A DNA stretch of 64,000 nucleotides from NCBI GenBank assembly GCA_004562915.1, contig SFQZ01000006.1, positions 1-64,000 on the forward strand, read 5' to 3'. The stretch is from a bacterium. Lineage in GTDB: Bacteria > Bacillota > Clostridia > Lachnospirales > Lachnospiraceae. Made by a program: the position numbers and the translations under genes. Each line of letters begins with the position of its first letter. Position 1 is the stretch's first letter. The notes under the pieces were generated by a model, which had not been told where the DNA came from, did not search any database, and was given only the letters and a program-made list of their open reading frames with translations. Below, one piece after another: positions 44,940 through 55,645 of the stretch.

Positions 44940-45884
44940 ATGGAACGATATCTGACCATACAGGTCATACAGAATGAAAATAGCGATCCTACAGGTCTGA
45001 CGGTGGAGCAGATTCTGCGAAAGCAGGCAGGTCTTACGAAACGTCAGATCAGCCGGGCAAAATTTTGCCCGGACGGGATTTTGAAAAACGGCATTCAGTG
45101 CCGTGTGACAGAAGAGGTATTTCCCGGTGACAAAATCTGCGTATGTGTGGAAGAAAAAAGTGAAACCTCTGCCCATCTTGAGGGTATGGCGGCAGAACTT
45201 AACATCCTATACGAGGATGAAGATCTGTTGGTGGTGGACAAACCGACAGGGCTGGTTACCCATCCGCAGGGCGTTCATTATGATGATACGCTGGCCAATC
45301 GGGCGGTCGCCTATTTCCGGAGAAAAGGAGAAGAACACACCATTCGTCCCGTAGGACGTCTGGATAAAGATACATCCGGAATCATAGTATTTGCCAAGAA
45401 TAAGCTGGCAGCATCCAGTTTACAGAGACAGCGGGAACAGAAACTATTTCAAAAAACATATCTTGCAGTGGTCTGTGGAGAACTTCCTGCAGATGGCGTT
45501 ACCTATGAGATACAGGAATCCATTGGTCCGGATCCGAATGACAGACTGAAGATGCAGATTACTTCGGATGGGAAAAGAGCGATTACCTATTACCGGGTGC
45601 TGGAAAGCCGGAAAGGCAAATCTCTTGTATCGCTGACACTGAGTACCGGCAGGACCCATCAGATCCGGGTACATATGGCGGGAATCGGACATCCTCTCTG
45701 TGGTGATCCTTTATATGGAAAAACATGTGAAAAGGAAAGCCGGTGTTCAGAAGGAAAAACAACATCCAGCACCTGTCTTCATGCATGGAAAGTGAGGCTT
45801 TTGCAGCCACTGACCGGAGAAGTGCTGGAGTTTGAGGCGGAAATGCCGGAGAATTATTTTTTTGACGACGTTGCCAAGGTTTAA
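44940..45884 (+). CDS. Ribosomal large-subunit pseudouridine synthase (RluD family)
   Basis: 314 residues. An S4-like RNA-binding domain at the N-terminus (LTVEQILRKQAGLTKRQISR) precedes the catalytic domain with VDKPTGLVTHP and GRLDKDTSGIIVFAK (catalytic Asp about 142). It makes pseudouridine in 23S rRNA; the exact site among RluA/C/D types is not readable. It abuts murD, so it is co-transcribed with the first half of the dcw cluster, and a terminator overlaps its stop codon. Confidence 0.9.
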   Translation: MERYLTIQVIQNENSDPTGLTVEQILRKQAGLTKRQISRAKFCPDGILKNGIQCRVTEEVFPGDKICVCVEEKSETSAHLEGMAAELNILYEDEDLLVVDKPTGLVTHPQGVHYDDTLANRAVAYFRRKGEEHTIRPVGRLDKDTSGIIVFAKNKLAASSLQRQREQKLFQKTYLAVVCGELPADGVTYEIQESIGPDPNDRLKMQITSDGKRAITYYRVLESRKGKSLVSLTLSTGRTHQIRVHMAGIGHPLCGDPLYGKTCEKESRCSEGKTTSSTCLHAWKVRLLQPLTGEVLEFEAEMPENYFFDDVAKV

Positions 45885-45930
45885 AGTGTGCAAGCCCTTC
45901 ATGAGTGAGGAGCTGGCACACTTTGTTTTT
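45883..45930. terminator. Terminator-like repeat element, copy 1 (between convergent genes)
   Basis: AAAGTGTGC pairs with GCACACTTT across a loop that contains CATGAGTGAGGAG; T-rich to the right. It serves the + strand gene and possibly lacZ on the other strand. A related sequence lies at 49584-49655. Confidence 0.75.
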
Positions 45931-45940
45931 ATATTACAAA

Positions 45941-49316
<3,376 letters not shown>

Positions 49317-49323
49317 TTTCTTC

Positions 49324-49352
49324 ATTTTATGCTTTCCTGATATAGGACACAA
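49324..49352 (-). promoter_or_regulatory. Promoter for lacZ
   Basis: On the minus strand TTGTGT (49347-49352), 17-base spacer, TAAAAT (49324-49329). Transcription would begin at the edge of the repeat element. Confidence 0.6.
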
Positions 49353-49384
49353 TAGAGAAAATAGTAAAATCATGAAAAAAATTC

Positions 49385-49413
49385 TTGTGTTTTTAGTTAT
49401 AATCGTGTAATAT
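49385..49413 (+). promoter_or_regulatory. Promoter for the citrate synthase gene
   Basis: TTGTGT, 17-base spacer, TAATAT, divergent from the lacZ promoter. The leader is about 250 bases. Confidence 0.55.
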
Positions 49414-49438
49414 AGAACTAAATTCGATATCTGAACAC

Positions 49439-49478
49439 TGACACCGATTACGATGAAGTATCGCAATGGGTGTTTTTT
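49439..49478 (+). terminator. Early terminator/attenuator in the citrate synthase leader
   Basis: ACACC-ATT-CGAT pairs with ATCG-AAT-GGTGT (two mismatches), followed by TTTTTTT, only ~25 bases after the likely start of transcription. Confidence 0.65.
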
Positions 49479-49479
49479 T

Positions 49480-49523
49480 GTATTAATCATAGGAAATACC
49501 TTTAGCTTTCCTATGATTGATAC
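49480..49523 (+). other. Second leader hairpin
   Basis: GTAT-AATCATAGGAAA pairs with TTTCCTATGATT-ATAC across a 10-base loop, followed by AAAAACC. A third, smaller hairpin follows (CCTCTG/CAGAGG with TGCAC/GTGCA, about 49530-49559). Confidence 0.6.
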
Positions 49524-49583
49524 AAAAACCCTCTGGGGGATGCACACGATGTGCAGAGGAAGGTTGCTAAAGCATCGGCGTTC

Positions 49584-49655
49584 AAAGTGTACAAGCCACC
49601 ATGAGTGAGAGCGTGAGGAGTTAAAGTGGGATTGCCCACTTTGGTCTAGTTTTTA
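49584..49655 (+). repeat. Terminator-like repeat element, copy 2
   Basis: AAAGTGTACAAGCC..ATGAGTGAG matches copy 1 at 45883. AAAGTGGG pairs with CCCACTTT, and TTTTT follows, just before GGAGG and the ATG of citrate synthase. It would act as an attenuator if it terminates. Confidence 0.6.
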
Positions 49656-49672
49656 GAAACGGAGGAAAATAT

Positions 49673-51052
49673 ATGTCTGATGATGAAATGATGAACCTGG
49701 GTGATCTGGGCGATGTTAAACAGGATATGGATCATCTGGAAGAAGAGTTGATGAAAAATCACAGAATCGATCCGAATCTGTATCTGGAATATGATGTAAA
49801 GCGTGGTTTGCGTGATTCTGCGGGAAAAGGTGTTCTAACGGGACTGACAGAGATTTCTGATGTCTGTGCATACGATCTGGTGAACGGACGGAGAATACCG
49901 GCAGAAGGCTCCCTCTTTTATCAGGGAATTAATGTATATGATATTGTGGCGGGATTAAAGGATAGAAAATTTGGTTTTGAGGAAACCGTGTATCTGCTTA
50001 TTTTCGGTAAAATGCCGACGCAGCAGGAGCTGGACAGATTTTTGAATACTATGTTTGAACTGCAGTGCCTCAGTGGACGTTTTGTACGAGATGTTGTTAT
50101 GAAAGCATCCAATGAAAACATTATGAATTCTATGCAGAGATGTATTCTGACCCTGTATACATATGACTCGAATCCGGAAGATATTTCCGCAGGCAATGTA
50201 CTTCGCCAGTCGCTGGGGCTGATCGCAAAGCTGCCTTTAATTGCAGTATATTCCTATCATGCCTACCGGCATTTCAGGAAAGATGAGACTTTATTTATTC
50301 GGAATCCCCAGAAAGGTCTTTCTCTTGCGGAAAATATTCTGTTGATGCTGCGTCCCAGCGGTCAGTATACAGAACTGGAAGCAAAAGTTCTGGATATCGC
50401 ATTGATCCTTCATGCGGAGCATGGCGGCGGTAATAACTCTACCTTTACTACACATGTTGTAACCTCTTCGGGTACGGATACCTATTCTTCGGTTGCTGCA
50501 TCCATCGGTTCACTGAAAGGTCCCCGTCACGGCGGTGCAAATCTGAAAGTTCAAAATATGTTTGCAGATATTAAGGCACACATTTCGGACTGGACCAATG
50601 AGGAAGAAGTCACAGCGTATTTACAAAAAATTTTGGATAAAGAAGCATTTGATCATTCAGGACTAATCTATGGTATGGGACATGCGGTTTATACGTTGTC
50701 GGATCCCAGAGAAGTGATTCTGAAAAAATTTGCAAAAGAGCTTGCGGAGGAAAAAGGGCGGATGGAAGAGTTTGCCCTCTATGAACTGGTAGAGCGTCTT
50801 GCCGGATGTCTGATCATGGAACACAGAAAGCTATTTAAGAATGTATGTGCGAATGTGGATTTCTACAGCGGTTTTGTATATGCCATGCTGGATATTCCAC
50901 AGGAGTTATTTACACCGATTTTTGCTATCGCACGTATGCCCGGTTGGAGTGCACACCGACTGGAGGAACTGATCAATGCAAGTAAAATTATTCGTCCTGC
51001 CTATAAGTATGTAGGAAAACATATAGACTTTCAGCCTATCGAGGAGAGATGA
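49673..51052 (+). CDS. gltA: Citrate synthase
   Basis: 459 residues. It condenses acetyl-CoA and oxaloacetate to citrate. The active-site regions are HAEHGGGNNSTF (His), GPRHGGAN, and YGMGHAVYTLSDPR with the catalytic His; RMPGWSAHRLEE is the C-terminal Arg region. The N-terminus (~60 residues) is longer than in type I enzymes and fits the Clostridial form. The ATG follows GGAGG. The leader has several hairpins. A 2-methylcitrate synthase is possible, but nothing nearby supports propionate use. Confidence 0.92.
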   Translation: MSDDEMMNLGDLGDVKQDMDHLEEELMKNHRIDPNLYLEYDVKRGLRDSAGKGVLTGLTEISDVCAYDLVNGRRIPAEGSLFYQGINVYDIVAGLKDRKFGFEETVYLLIFGKMPTQQELDRFLNTMFELQCLSGRFVRDVVMKASNENIMNSMQRCILTLYTYDSNPEDISAGNVLRQSLGLIAKLPLIAVYSYHAYRHFRKDETLFIRNPQKGLSLAENILLMLRPSGQYTELEAKVLDIALILHAEHGGGNNSTFTTHVVTSSGTDTYSSVAASIGSLKGPRHGGANLKVQNMFADIKAHISDWTNEEEVTAYLQKILDKEAFDHSGLIYGMGHAVYTLSDPREVILKKFAKELAEEKGRMEEFALYELVERLAGCLIMEHRKLFKNVCANVDFYSGFVYAMLDIPQELFTPIFAIARMPGWSAHRLEELINASKIIRPAYKYVGKHIDFQPIEER

Positions 51053-51078
51053 TAATTTAAAATGTCATAAAGAGTCAT

Positions 51079-51122
51079 AAGAACAGTAATGAACAGTAAT
51101 AAGAACAGTAATGAACAGTAAT
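51079..51122 (+). repeat. Short tandem repeat, 2 x 22 bp
   Basis: GAACAGTAAT occurs four times, arranged as two identical 22-base units (AA + GAACAGTAAT + GAACAGTAAT), in the gap after citrate synthase. It has no coding or hairpin character. Confidence 0.85.
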
Positions 51123-51232
51123 AAGGAAAACAGTTGAAATAATCAGAATAAGTAATTATAATGGTCATATCCGTTGATTCCGGGCATTTGCCCGAGTGTA
51201 TAAGTATGAAATGAAATAGGAGGACAATGATT

Positions 51233-51607
51233 ATGAAAAAAACAATTCATGCTGAAAAAGCACCGGCTGCGGTAGGACCTTATGTACATGCAGTGGAAGC
51301 GGGAAATCTGGTTTTTACATCAGGCCAGCTGGGACTGATTCCTGAGACCGGAGTTTTACCGGAAGGCATTGAAGCTCAGACCCATCAGGCACTGAAAAAT
51401 CTGGGAGCAGTACTGGAAGCTGCCGGACTTGATTATAAAGATGTGGTTCGTACTATGGTATTTCTTGACAATATGGATGATTTTGCAGTGGTAAATCAGA
51501 TATATGCAGAGTATTTCAAGGATGAAGCACCGGCACGTTCCTGCGTGGAAGCTGCCCGTCTGCCAAAAGGCGGTCTGATTGAAATCGAAGCGATTGCGGC
51601 AAGATAG
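51233..51607 (+). CDS. ridA: RidA family enamine/imine deaminase
   Basis: 124 residues from the ATG at 51233; an ATG two codons earlier is too close to AGGAGG. It hydrolyses reactive 2-aminoacrylate-type enamines released by PLP enzymes and works as a trimer in the cytoplasm. The signatures are HAEKAPAAVGPYVHAVEAG, FTSGQLGL, and the Arg loop ARSCVEAARLPKGGLIEIEAIA. It is monocistronic, between citrate synthase and a convergent phosphatase gene. Confidence 0.95.
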   Translation: MKKTIHAEKAPAAVGPYVHAVEAGNLVFTSGQLGLIPETGVLPEGIEAQTHQALKNLGAVLEAAGLDYKDVVRTMVFLDNMDDFAVVNQIYAEYFKDEAPARSCVEAARLPKGGLIEIEAIAAR

Positions 51608-51652
51608 CAACAAAAAGTAAATTGGCTGATGAAATGGTATTTCCTATATGAA

Positions 51653-52453
51653 CTAAATTAATTGAAGATGTTCCAGTCCGTTGCGGATACCGTAATGAAA
51701 CATGTCGTTGGTGATATAGTCTGCCAGTTCCTTGATCGGCTGGCTGGCATTTCCCATTGCGACTTTTGTGTGAACATATTGAAACATAGCCAGATCATTG
51801 TTGCTGTCTCCAAAACAGACAGTATCTTCCCAGGGAATCTGGAGGACCTTGCAGAGAACCTGGATCCCGAGGGCTTTGGAAAATCCTTTTGGAATAAATT
51901 CAATCGTCGTTCCGACGAAAGAGCCTTCATGATGGATGGAATCATACCAGTCTGTAAGTTGTCGGCATGCGGAATCGGGATCACTTCCCGGAAGGATTTT
52001 TGCGCTGATTTTATTGATTTCCATAGATGAAAGATTGCCTTTAATCGGTTTCCAGCGATTTCCCAGAGCTTTTGTGATCAAAGAAGCATACCAGTCTACA
52101 GAATCATCATATTCTTCTTTGTCGTAATACATATAATCAGCCCCTTCCATAACGGGTACCATACCGCAGCTTCGCAGAATCTTAACGGACGCTTCTGCTG
52201 TTTTTGCAGTCATCTGACGGTTATATACCCGATTCCCTTTATATTCTATATAAGAGCCGCAGGCGGCAATAATTCCGGTAAAACCGATTTCTTCCAGTTC
52301 TCTGGTAACAAAGGCACGGCTTCGGCCTGTGCACAGGAAAGCCATATGACCATTGTCTGTCAGCTGGCGAACAGCACGGACAGCACTGTCGGGAATTCCC
52401 TTCTGAATATCGCATATGGTTCCGTCTGCATCAAAAAACACAGCTTTTTTCAT
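51653..52453 (-). CDS. Cof-type HAD family hydrolase
   Basis: 266 residues. The HAD nucleophile motif is DADGT (Asp8 and Asp10). A C2-type cap is inserted in the middle, and motif IV is CFGDSNNDLAMFQY. Cof-type enzymes dephosphorylate sugar phosphates, FMN or PLP; the specific substrate cannot be read. It is monocistronic, transcribed toward ridA. The ATG complement is followed by AGGTC, a weak RBS. Confidence 0.9.
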   Translation of the reverse strand: MKKAVFFDADGTICDIQKGIPDSAVRAVRQLTDNGHMAFLCTGRSRAFVTRELEEIGFTGIIAACGSYIEYKGNRVYNRQMTAKTAEASVKILRSCGMVPVMEGADYMYYDKEEYDDSVDWYASLITKALGNRWKPIKGNLSSMEINKISAKILPGSDPDSACRQLTDWYDSIHHEGSFVGTTIEFIPKGFSKALGIQVLCKVLQIPWEDTVCFGDSNNDLAMFQYVHTKVAMGNASQPIKELADYITNDMFHYGIRNGLEHLQLI

Positions 52454-52521
52454 TAAAAATGACCTCCGGATGACGTTTTATCTAAAATTATTATATCTTA
52501 GCAAAAATATAAAGTAAAGAT

Positions 52522-52550
52522 TTGACAAAAAGCGCATTATCAGAGATAAT
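52522..52550 (+). promoter_or_regulatory. Promoter for putP
   Basis: TTGACA, 17-base spacer, GATAAT, about 40 bases before the ATG. Confidence 0.7.
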
Positions 52551-52593
52551 ATAACAATATATGTAAAAAAGGAAAGGTGAGAGGGAAAAAGGA

Positions 52594-54144
52594 ATGAGTA
52601 GTGGAGATGTTATTGCAATTTTGATTGCTTTTGTGGCGTATCTTGCATTGATGGTCATTATTGGAGCGATTTATATGAAGAATACCAACGATTCAGAGGA
52701 TTATTTTCTGGGCGGCAGAGGTCTGAGCGGTTGGGTGGCTGCATTGTCAGCACAGGCATCTGATATGAGTGGATGGCTTCTGATGGGATTGCCTGGTTCC
52801 ATCTATGCGCTGGGAACAGGTCAGGCGTGGATCGCGATCGGACTGTTTCTTGGTACGGTGTTTAACTGGGTATGTATTTCGTCCAGACTTCGACGTTATA
52901 CGATAAAAGCAAACAATTCTATGACACTGCCGGCTTACTTTGAAAATCGTTTCCGAGATAAGAAAAGAGTACTTCTTCTGGTTTCATCCATTGTTATCGT
53001 GATTTTCTTCCTGGTATACACCGCATCAGCACTTTCTGCCGGTGGAAAATTGTTCAGCTCTGTATTTGGAGTGGATTATCATGTGGCTTTGGCAATTGGT
53101 GCTGCCGTTATTCTTGCTTATACTTTTATGGGTGGATTTATGGCTGTGTGTGTAACAGACTTTATTCAGGGAACTCTTATGCTGGTGGGACTTCTGATTG
53201 TACCGATTATCGCATATGCTCTGGTAGGGCCGGGCAACATTACGGATGCATTAAATCAGAGTCAGGTAGCAGGCGGTACTTCCGGTTATTTGAGCCTGTT
53301 TTCCAATGGTGACAGACCTTATACAGCAGTTGAAATTATTTCTCAGCTGGCATGGGGACTTGGTTACTGTGGTATGCCGCATATTTTGACAAGATTTATG
53401 GCAGTAAAGAATCAGAAAGAACTGAAAAAATCAAGGGTCATTGCTATTATCTGGGTAGCACTTTCACTGGCGGCAGCAGTGGTGATCGGTATTGTGGGAC
53501 GTGCTTATCTTTATCCTACGATTCTGGGTACAGAAGGAACGGCTTCTACTGAGAGTGTATTTATTGAAATGATCACCAAAATGTTTACTCAGGATATGAA
53601 TCTTCCATTTATCGGAGGAATTTTCCTGTGTGGTATTTTGGCAGCAATTATGTCTACGGCGGATTCTCAGCTGCTGGTAACGGCGTCTTCCGTTTCAAAA
53701 GATATTTTTAAGGGAATTCTGAGCAAGGAAGCTGATGAGAAAAAAGTGCTGAAAGTAAGCAGAATTACAGTTATTGCAGTATCTGTACTGGCATTTATCA
53801 TTGCATGGAATCCAAATAACAGTATCATGGGACTGGTATCCAATGCATGGGCAGGTTTGGGCGCTGCCTTTGGCCCGATCGTACTGATGTCACTGTTCTG
53901 GAGAAGAACCAATTTTTCCGGTGCAGTTGCAGGTATCGTTTCCGGTGGCCTTACCGTTATTATCTGGGATTACATTCCGTTGATTGGTGGTCAGACATTG
54001 GGTACATTTACAGGTCTGTATTCTCTTGCGGTTGGATTTGTGATCAGTGTTTTGTGTATTGTGATTTTCAGTCTTTGTACAAAAGAGCCATCCAGGGAAA
54101 TTCTGGCGGAATTTGATGCAGTGAAGAACTGGAAGGAAGATTAA
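52594..54144 (+). CDS. putP: Sodium/proline symporter (PutP-like)
   Basis: 516 residues with about 13 TM helices, a sodium:solute symporter family member. DYFLGGRGLSGWVAALSAQASDMSGWLLMGLPG is the family's Na+-site region (quoted in part: residues about 31-62). The second Na+/substrate region AAIMSTADSQLLVTASSVSKDIFKG lies at about 350-374. The similarity is to PutP, which imports proline with Na+. A related amino-acid substrate is possible. It is monocistronic with a strong promoter and a terminator. Confidence 0.9.
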   Translation: MSSGDVIAILIAFVAYLALMVIIGAIYMKNTNDSEDYFLGGRGLSGWVAALSAQASDMSGWLLMGLPGSIYALGTGQAWIAIGLFLGTVFNWVCISSRLRRYTIKANNSMTLPAYFENRFRDKKRVLLLVSSIVIVIFFLVYTASALSAGGKLFSSVFGVDYHVALAIGAAVILAYTFMGGFMAVCVTDFIQGTLMLVGLLIVPIIAYALVGPGNITDALNQSQVAGGTSGYLSLFSNGDRPYTAVEIISQLAWGLGYCGMPHILTRFMAVKNQKELKKSRVIAIIWVALSLAAAVVIGIVGRAYLYPTILGTEGTASTESVFIEMITKMFTQDMNLPFIGGIFLCGILAAIMSTADSQLLVTASSVSKDIFKGILSKEADEKKVLKVSRITVIAVSVLAFIIAWNPNNSIMGLVSNAWAGLGAAFGPIVLMSLFWRRTNFSGAVAGIVSGGLTVIIWDYIPLIGGQTLGTFTGLYSLAVGFVISVLCIVIFSLCTKEPSREILAEFDAVKNWKED

Positions 54145-54164
54145 CAAAAGAAAATGAAATTATG

Positions 54165-54200
54165 AAAGAGAGTGTGGTGATATCCAGCACTCTCTTTTGT
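54165..54200 (+). terminator. Intrinsic terminator after putP
   Basis: AAAGAGAGTG pairs with CACTCTCTTT, with a further GG/CC pair after a bulge, then TTTTG. Confidence 0.85.
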
Positions 54201-54281
54201 ATTATACAGGTTGTTCAGCGGAATAAATCTTGAGGAATTAGTGGTTTTGTGATAGTCTGATAACAGAAAGAGAGAGAAGAG

Positions 54282-55016
54282 ATGAATTATAAATTAACGA
54301 TTGAGTATGACGGTACTCGCTATGAGGGTTGGCAGCGTCAAAGTACTACAGAACAGACCATTCAGGGAAAAATTGAAAATGTATTGTCCAGAATGACCGG
54401 AAAAGAGATACAGATTGACGGTGCAGGAAGAACAGATGGGGGAGTCCATGCAAAGGGACAGGTGGCAAGTGTGCATCTGGAACCCCGATGGAGTAATGAA
54501 GAGATTCAGGAATATCTGAATCAATATCTGCCGGATGATATTGGTATTGTGAAGGTGGAGAGAGTACCGGAAAGATTCCATGCACGTCTGTGGGCGACTG
54601 GAAAATGCTATTCCTACCGGATCGGTACCGACAGTTATAAATCAGTATTTGACAGAAAATACAGATATCCGTTGGGAGAAGAACTGGATGTGGAAGCAAT
54701 GAAAAGAGCAACGCAGGATTTACTGGGAACTCACGATTTTAAATCTTTCTGCGGAAATTCCCGGATGAAAAAATCAACGGTGCGGACAATTGAAGAGATT
54801 CGGATTGAAGAAAGCGCGCATGAAGTAAAGATTGTATATCGGGGCAATGGCTTTTTACAGTACATGGTCAGGATCCTAACAGGAACATTGATTGAGATCG
54901 GACTTCACAAGCGTCCGGCAGATAGTATGCCGCAGCTTCTGGAGGCGCTGGATCGACGGAAGGCAGGAGTTACGGCACCTGCGTCAGGGCTGTGTCTGGA
55001 AGAGGTTTATTATTGA
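54282..55016 (+). CDS. truA: tRNA pseudouridine(38-40) synthase TruA
   Basis: 244 residues. It makes pseudouridine at positions 38-40 of the tRNA anticodon stem. The catalytic Asp is in DGAGRTDGGVHAKGQ (about 52). FLQYMVRILTGTLIEIG is the conserved C-terminal segment. The start MNYKLTIEYDGTRYEGWQ is the family N-terminus, after AGAGAGAAGAG. The next gene follows after 21 bases and is probably co-transcribed. Confidence 0.96.
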   Translation: MNYKLTIEYDGTRYEGWQRQSTTEQTIQGKIENVLSRMTGKEIQIDGAGRTDGGVHAKGQVASVHLEPRWSNEEIQEYLNQYLPDDIGIVKVERVPERFHARLWATGKCYSYRIGTDSYKSVFDRKYRYPLGEELDVEAMKRATQDLLGTHDFKSFCGNSRMKKSTVRTIEEIRIEESAHEVKIVYRGNGFLQYMVRILTGTLIEIGLHKRPADSMPQLLEALDRRKAGVTAPASGLCLEEVYY

Positions 55017-55037
55017 AAAATATAGAAAGGAAAAAAT

Positions 55038-55640
55038 ATGAGAGACTGGAGTAATTGGCCGAAGGAATATTATGATACAACGGAGAGAGAGGAACGGCTG
55101 GCAATCCTGAAAGAGCGCCTGGAATCAGGAGAAGCTGATGAGAAAGACCGGATTCGGATGAAGTTCTGGGAACTGCGGTATGCACAGCGTGACAAAATGC
55201 CGGAGGGTGTGGATTATTTTATTCGTTCCTGGATGAACATGTATTTTACATCGAAAAAGCCAGGAGCCTGGTGGCTGAAAAAACAGCAGCTGAACGACCT
55301 GGAGAACGCAAAACAGGATTTTGGATTTGAACTTGCAAAAGAGTATGGGCAGGCAGGAGCGGAAGTACTGTATGATGAATTGTGTCACGGTGTAAAATTT
55401 TATATTGGTCTTTGCAAAACTGACAGTAAATACAGTACACAGCTGATTGGACTGATGAAGATGAAACCAAACCAGCTGGTGGAAAAAATAGGTAACGAAA
55501 TCTGGAAAATTTCTTCTGTCGTACCGGAAGCTTTTGGACAGAAGGAGGAGTTTGAGATATTTGAAAAAGCGTGCTGCGATACTTTCTGGAAGGAATTTCC
55601 CAAGTATAAAGCAGATGAAGAAATAAAACTGAGTAGGTGA
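55038..55640 (+). CDS. Conserved hypothetical protein (DUF6553-like)
   Basis: 200 residues, cytoplasmic, helical and rich in Trp and Lys (MRDWSNWPKEYYDTTEREER; FIRSWMNMYFTSKKPGAWWL). I do not recognise a catalytic motif. It resembles a Lachnospiraceae-restricted family (possibly DUF6553, recalled and not searched). It sits between truA and the alpha-galactosidase gene, whose start overlaps or touches its stop, so all three are likely one transcript. Confidence 0.65.
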   Translation: MRDWSNWPKEYYDTTEREERLAILKERLESGEADEKDRIRMKFWELRYAQRDKMPEGVDYFIRSWMNMYFTSKKPGAWWLKKQQLNDLENAKQDFGFELAKEYGQAGAEVLYDELCHGVKFYIGLCKTDSKYSTQLIGLMKMKPNQLVEKIGNEIWKISSVVPEAFGQKEEFEIFEKACCDTFWKEFPKYKADEEIKLSR

Positions 55641-55645
55641 CAGGC

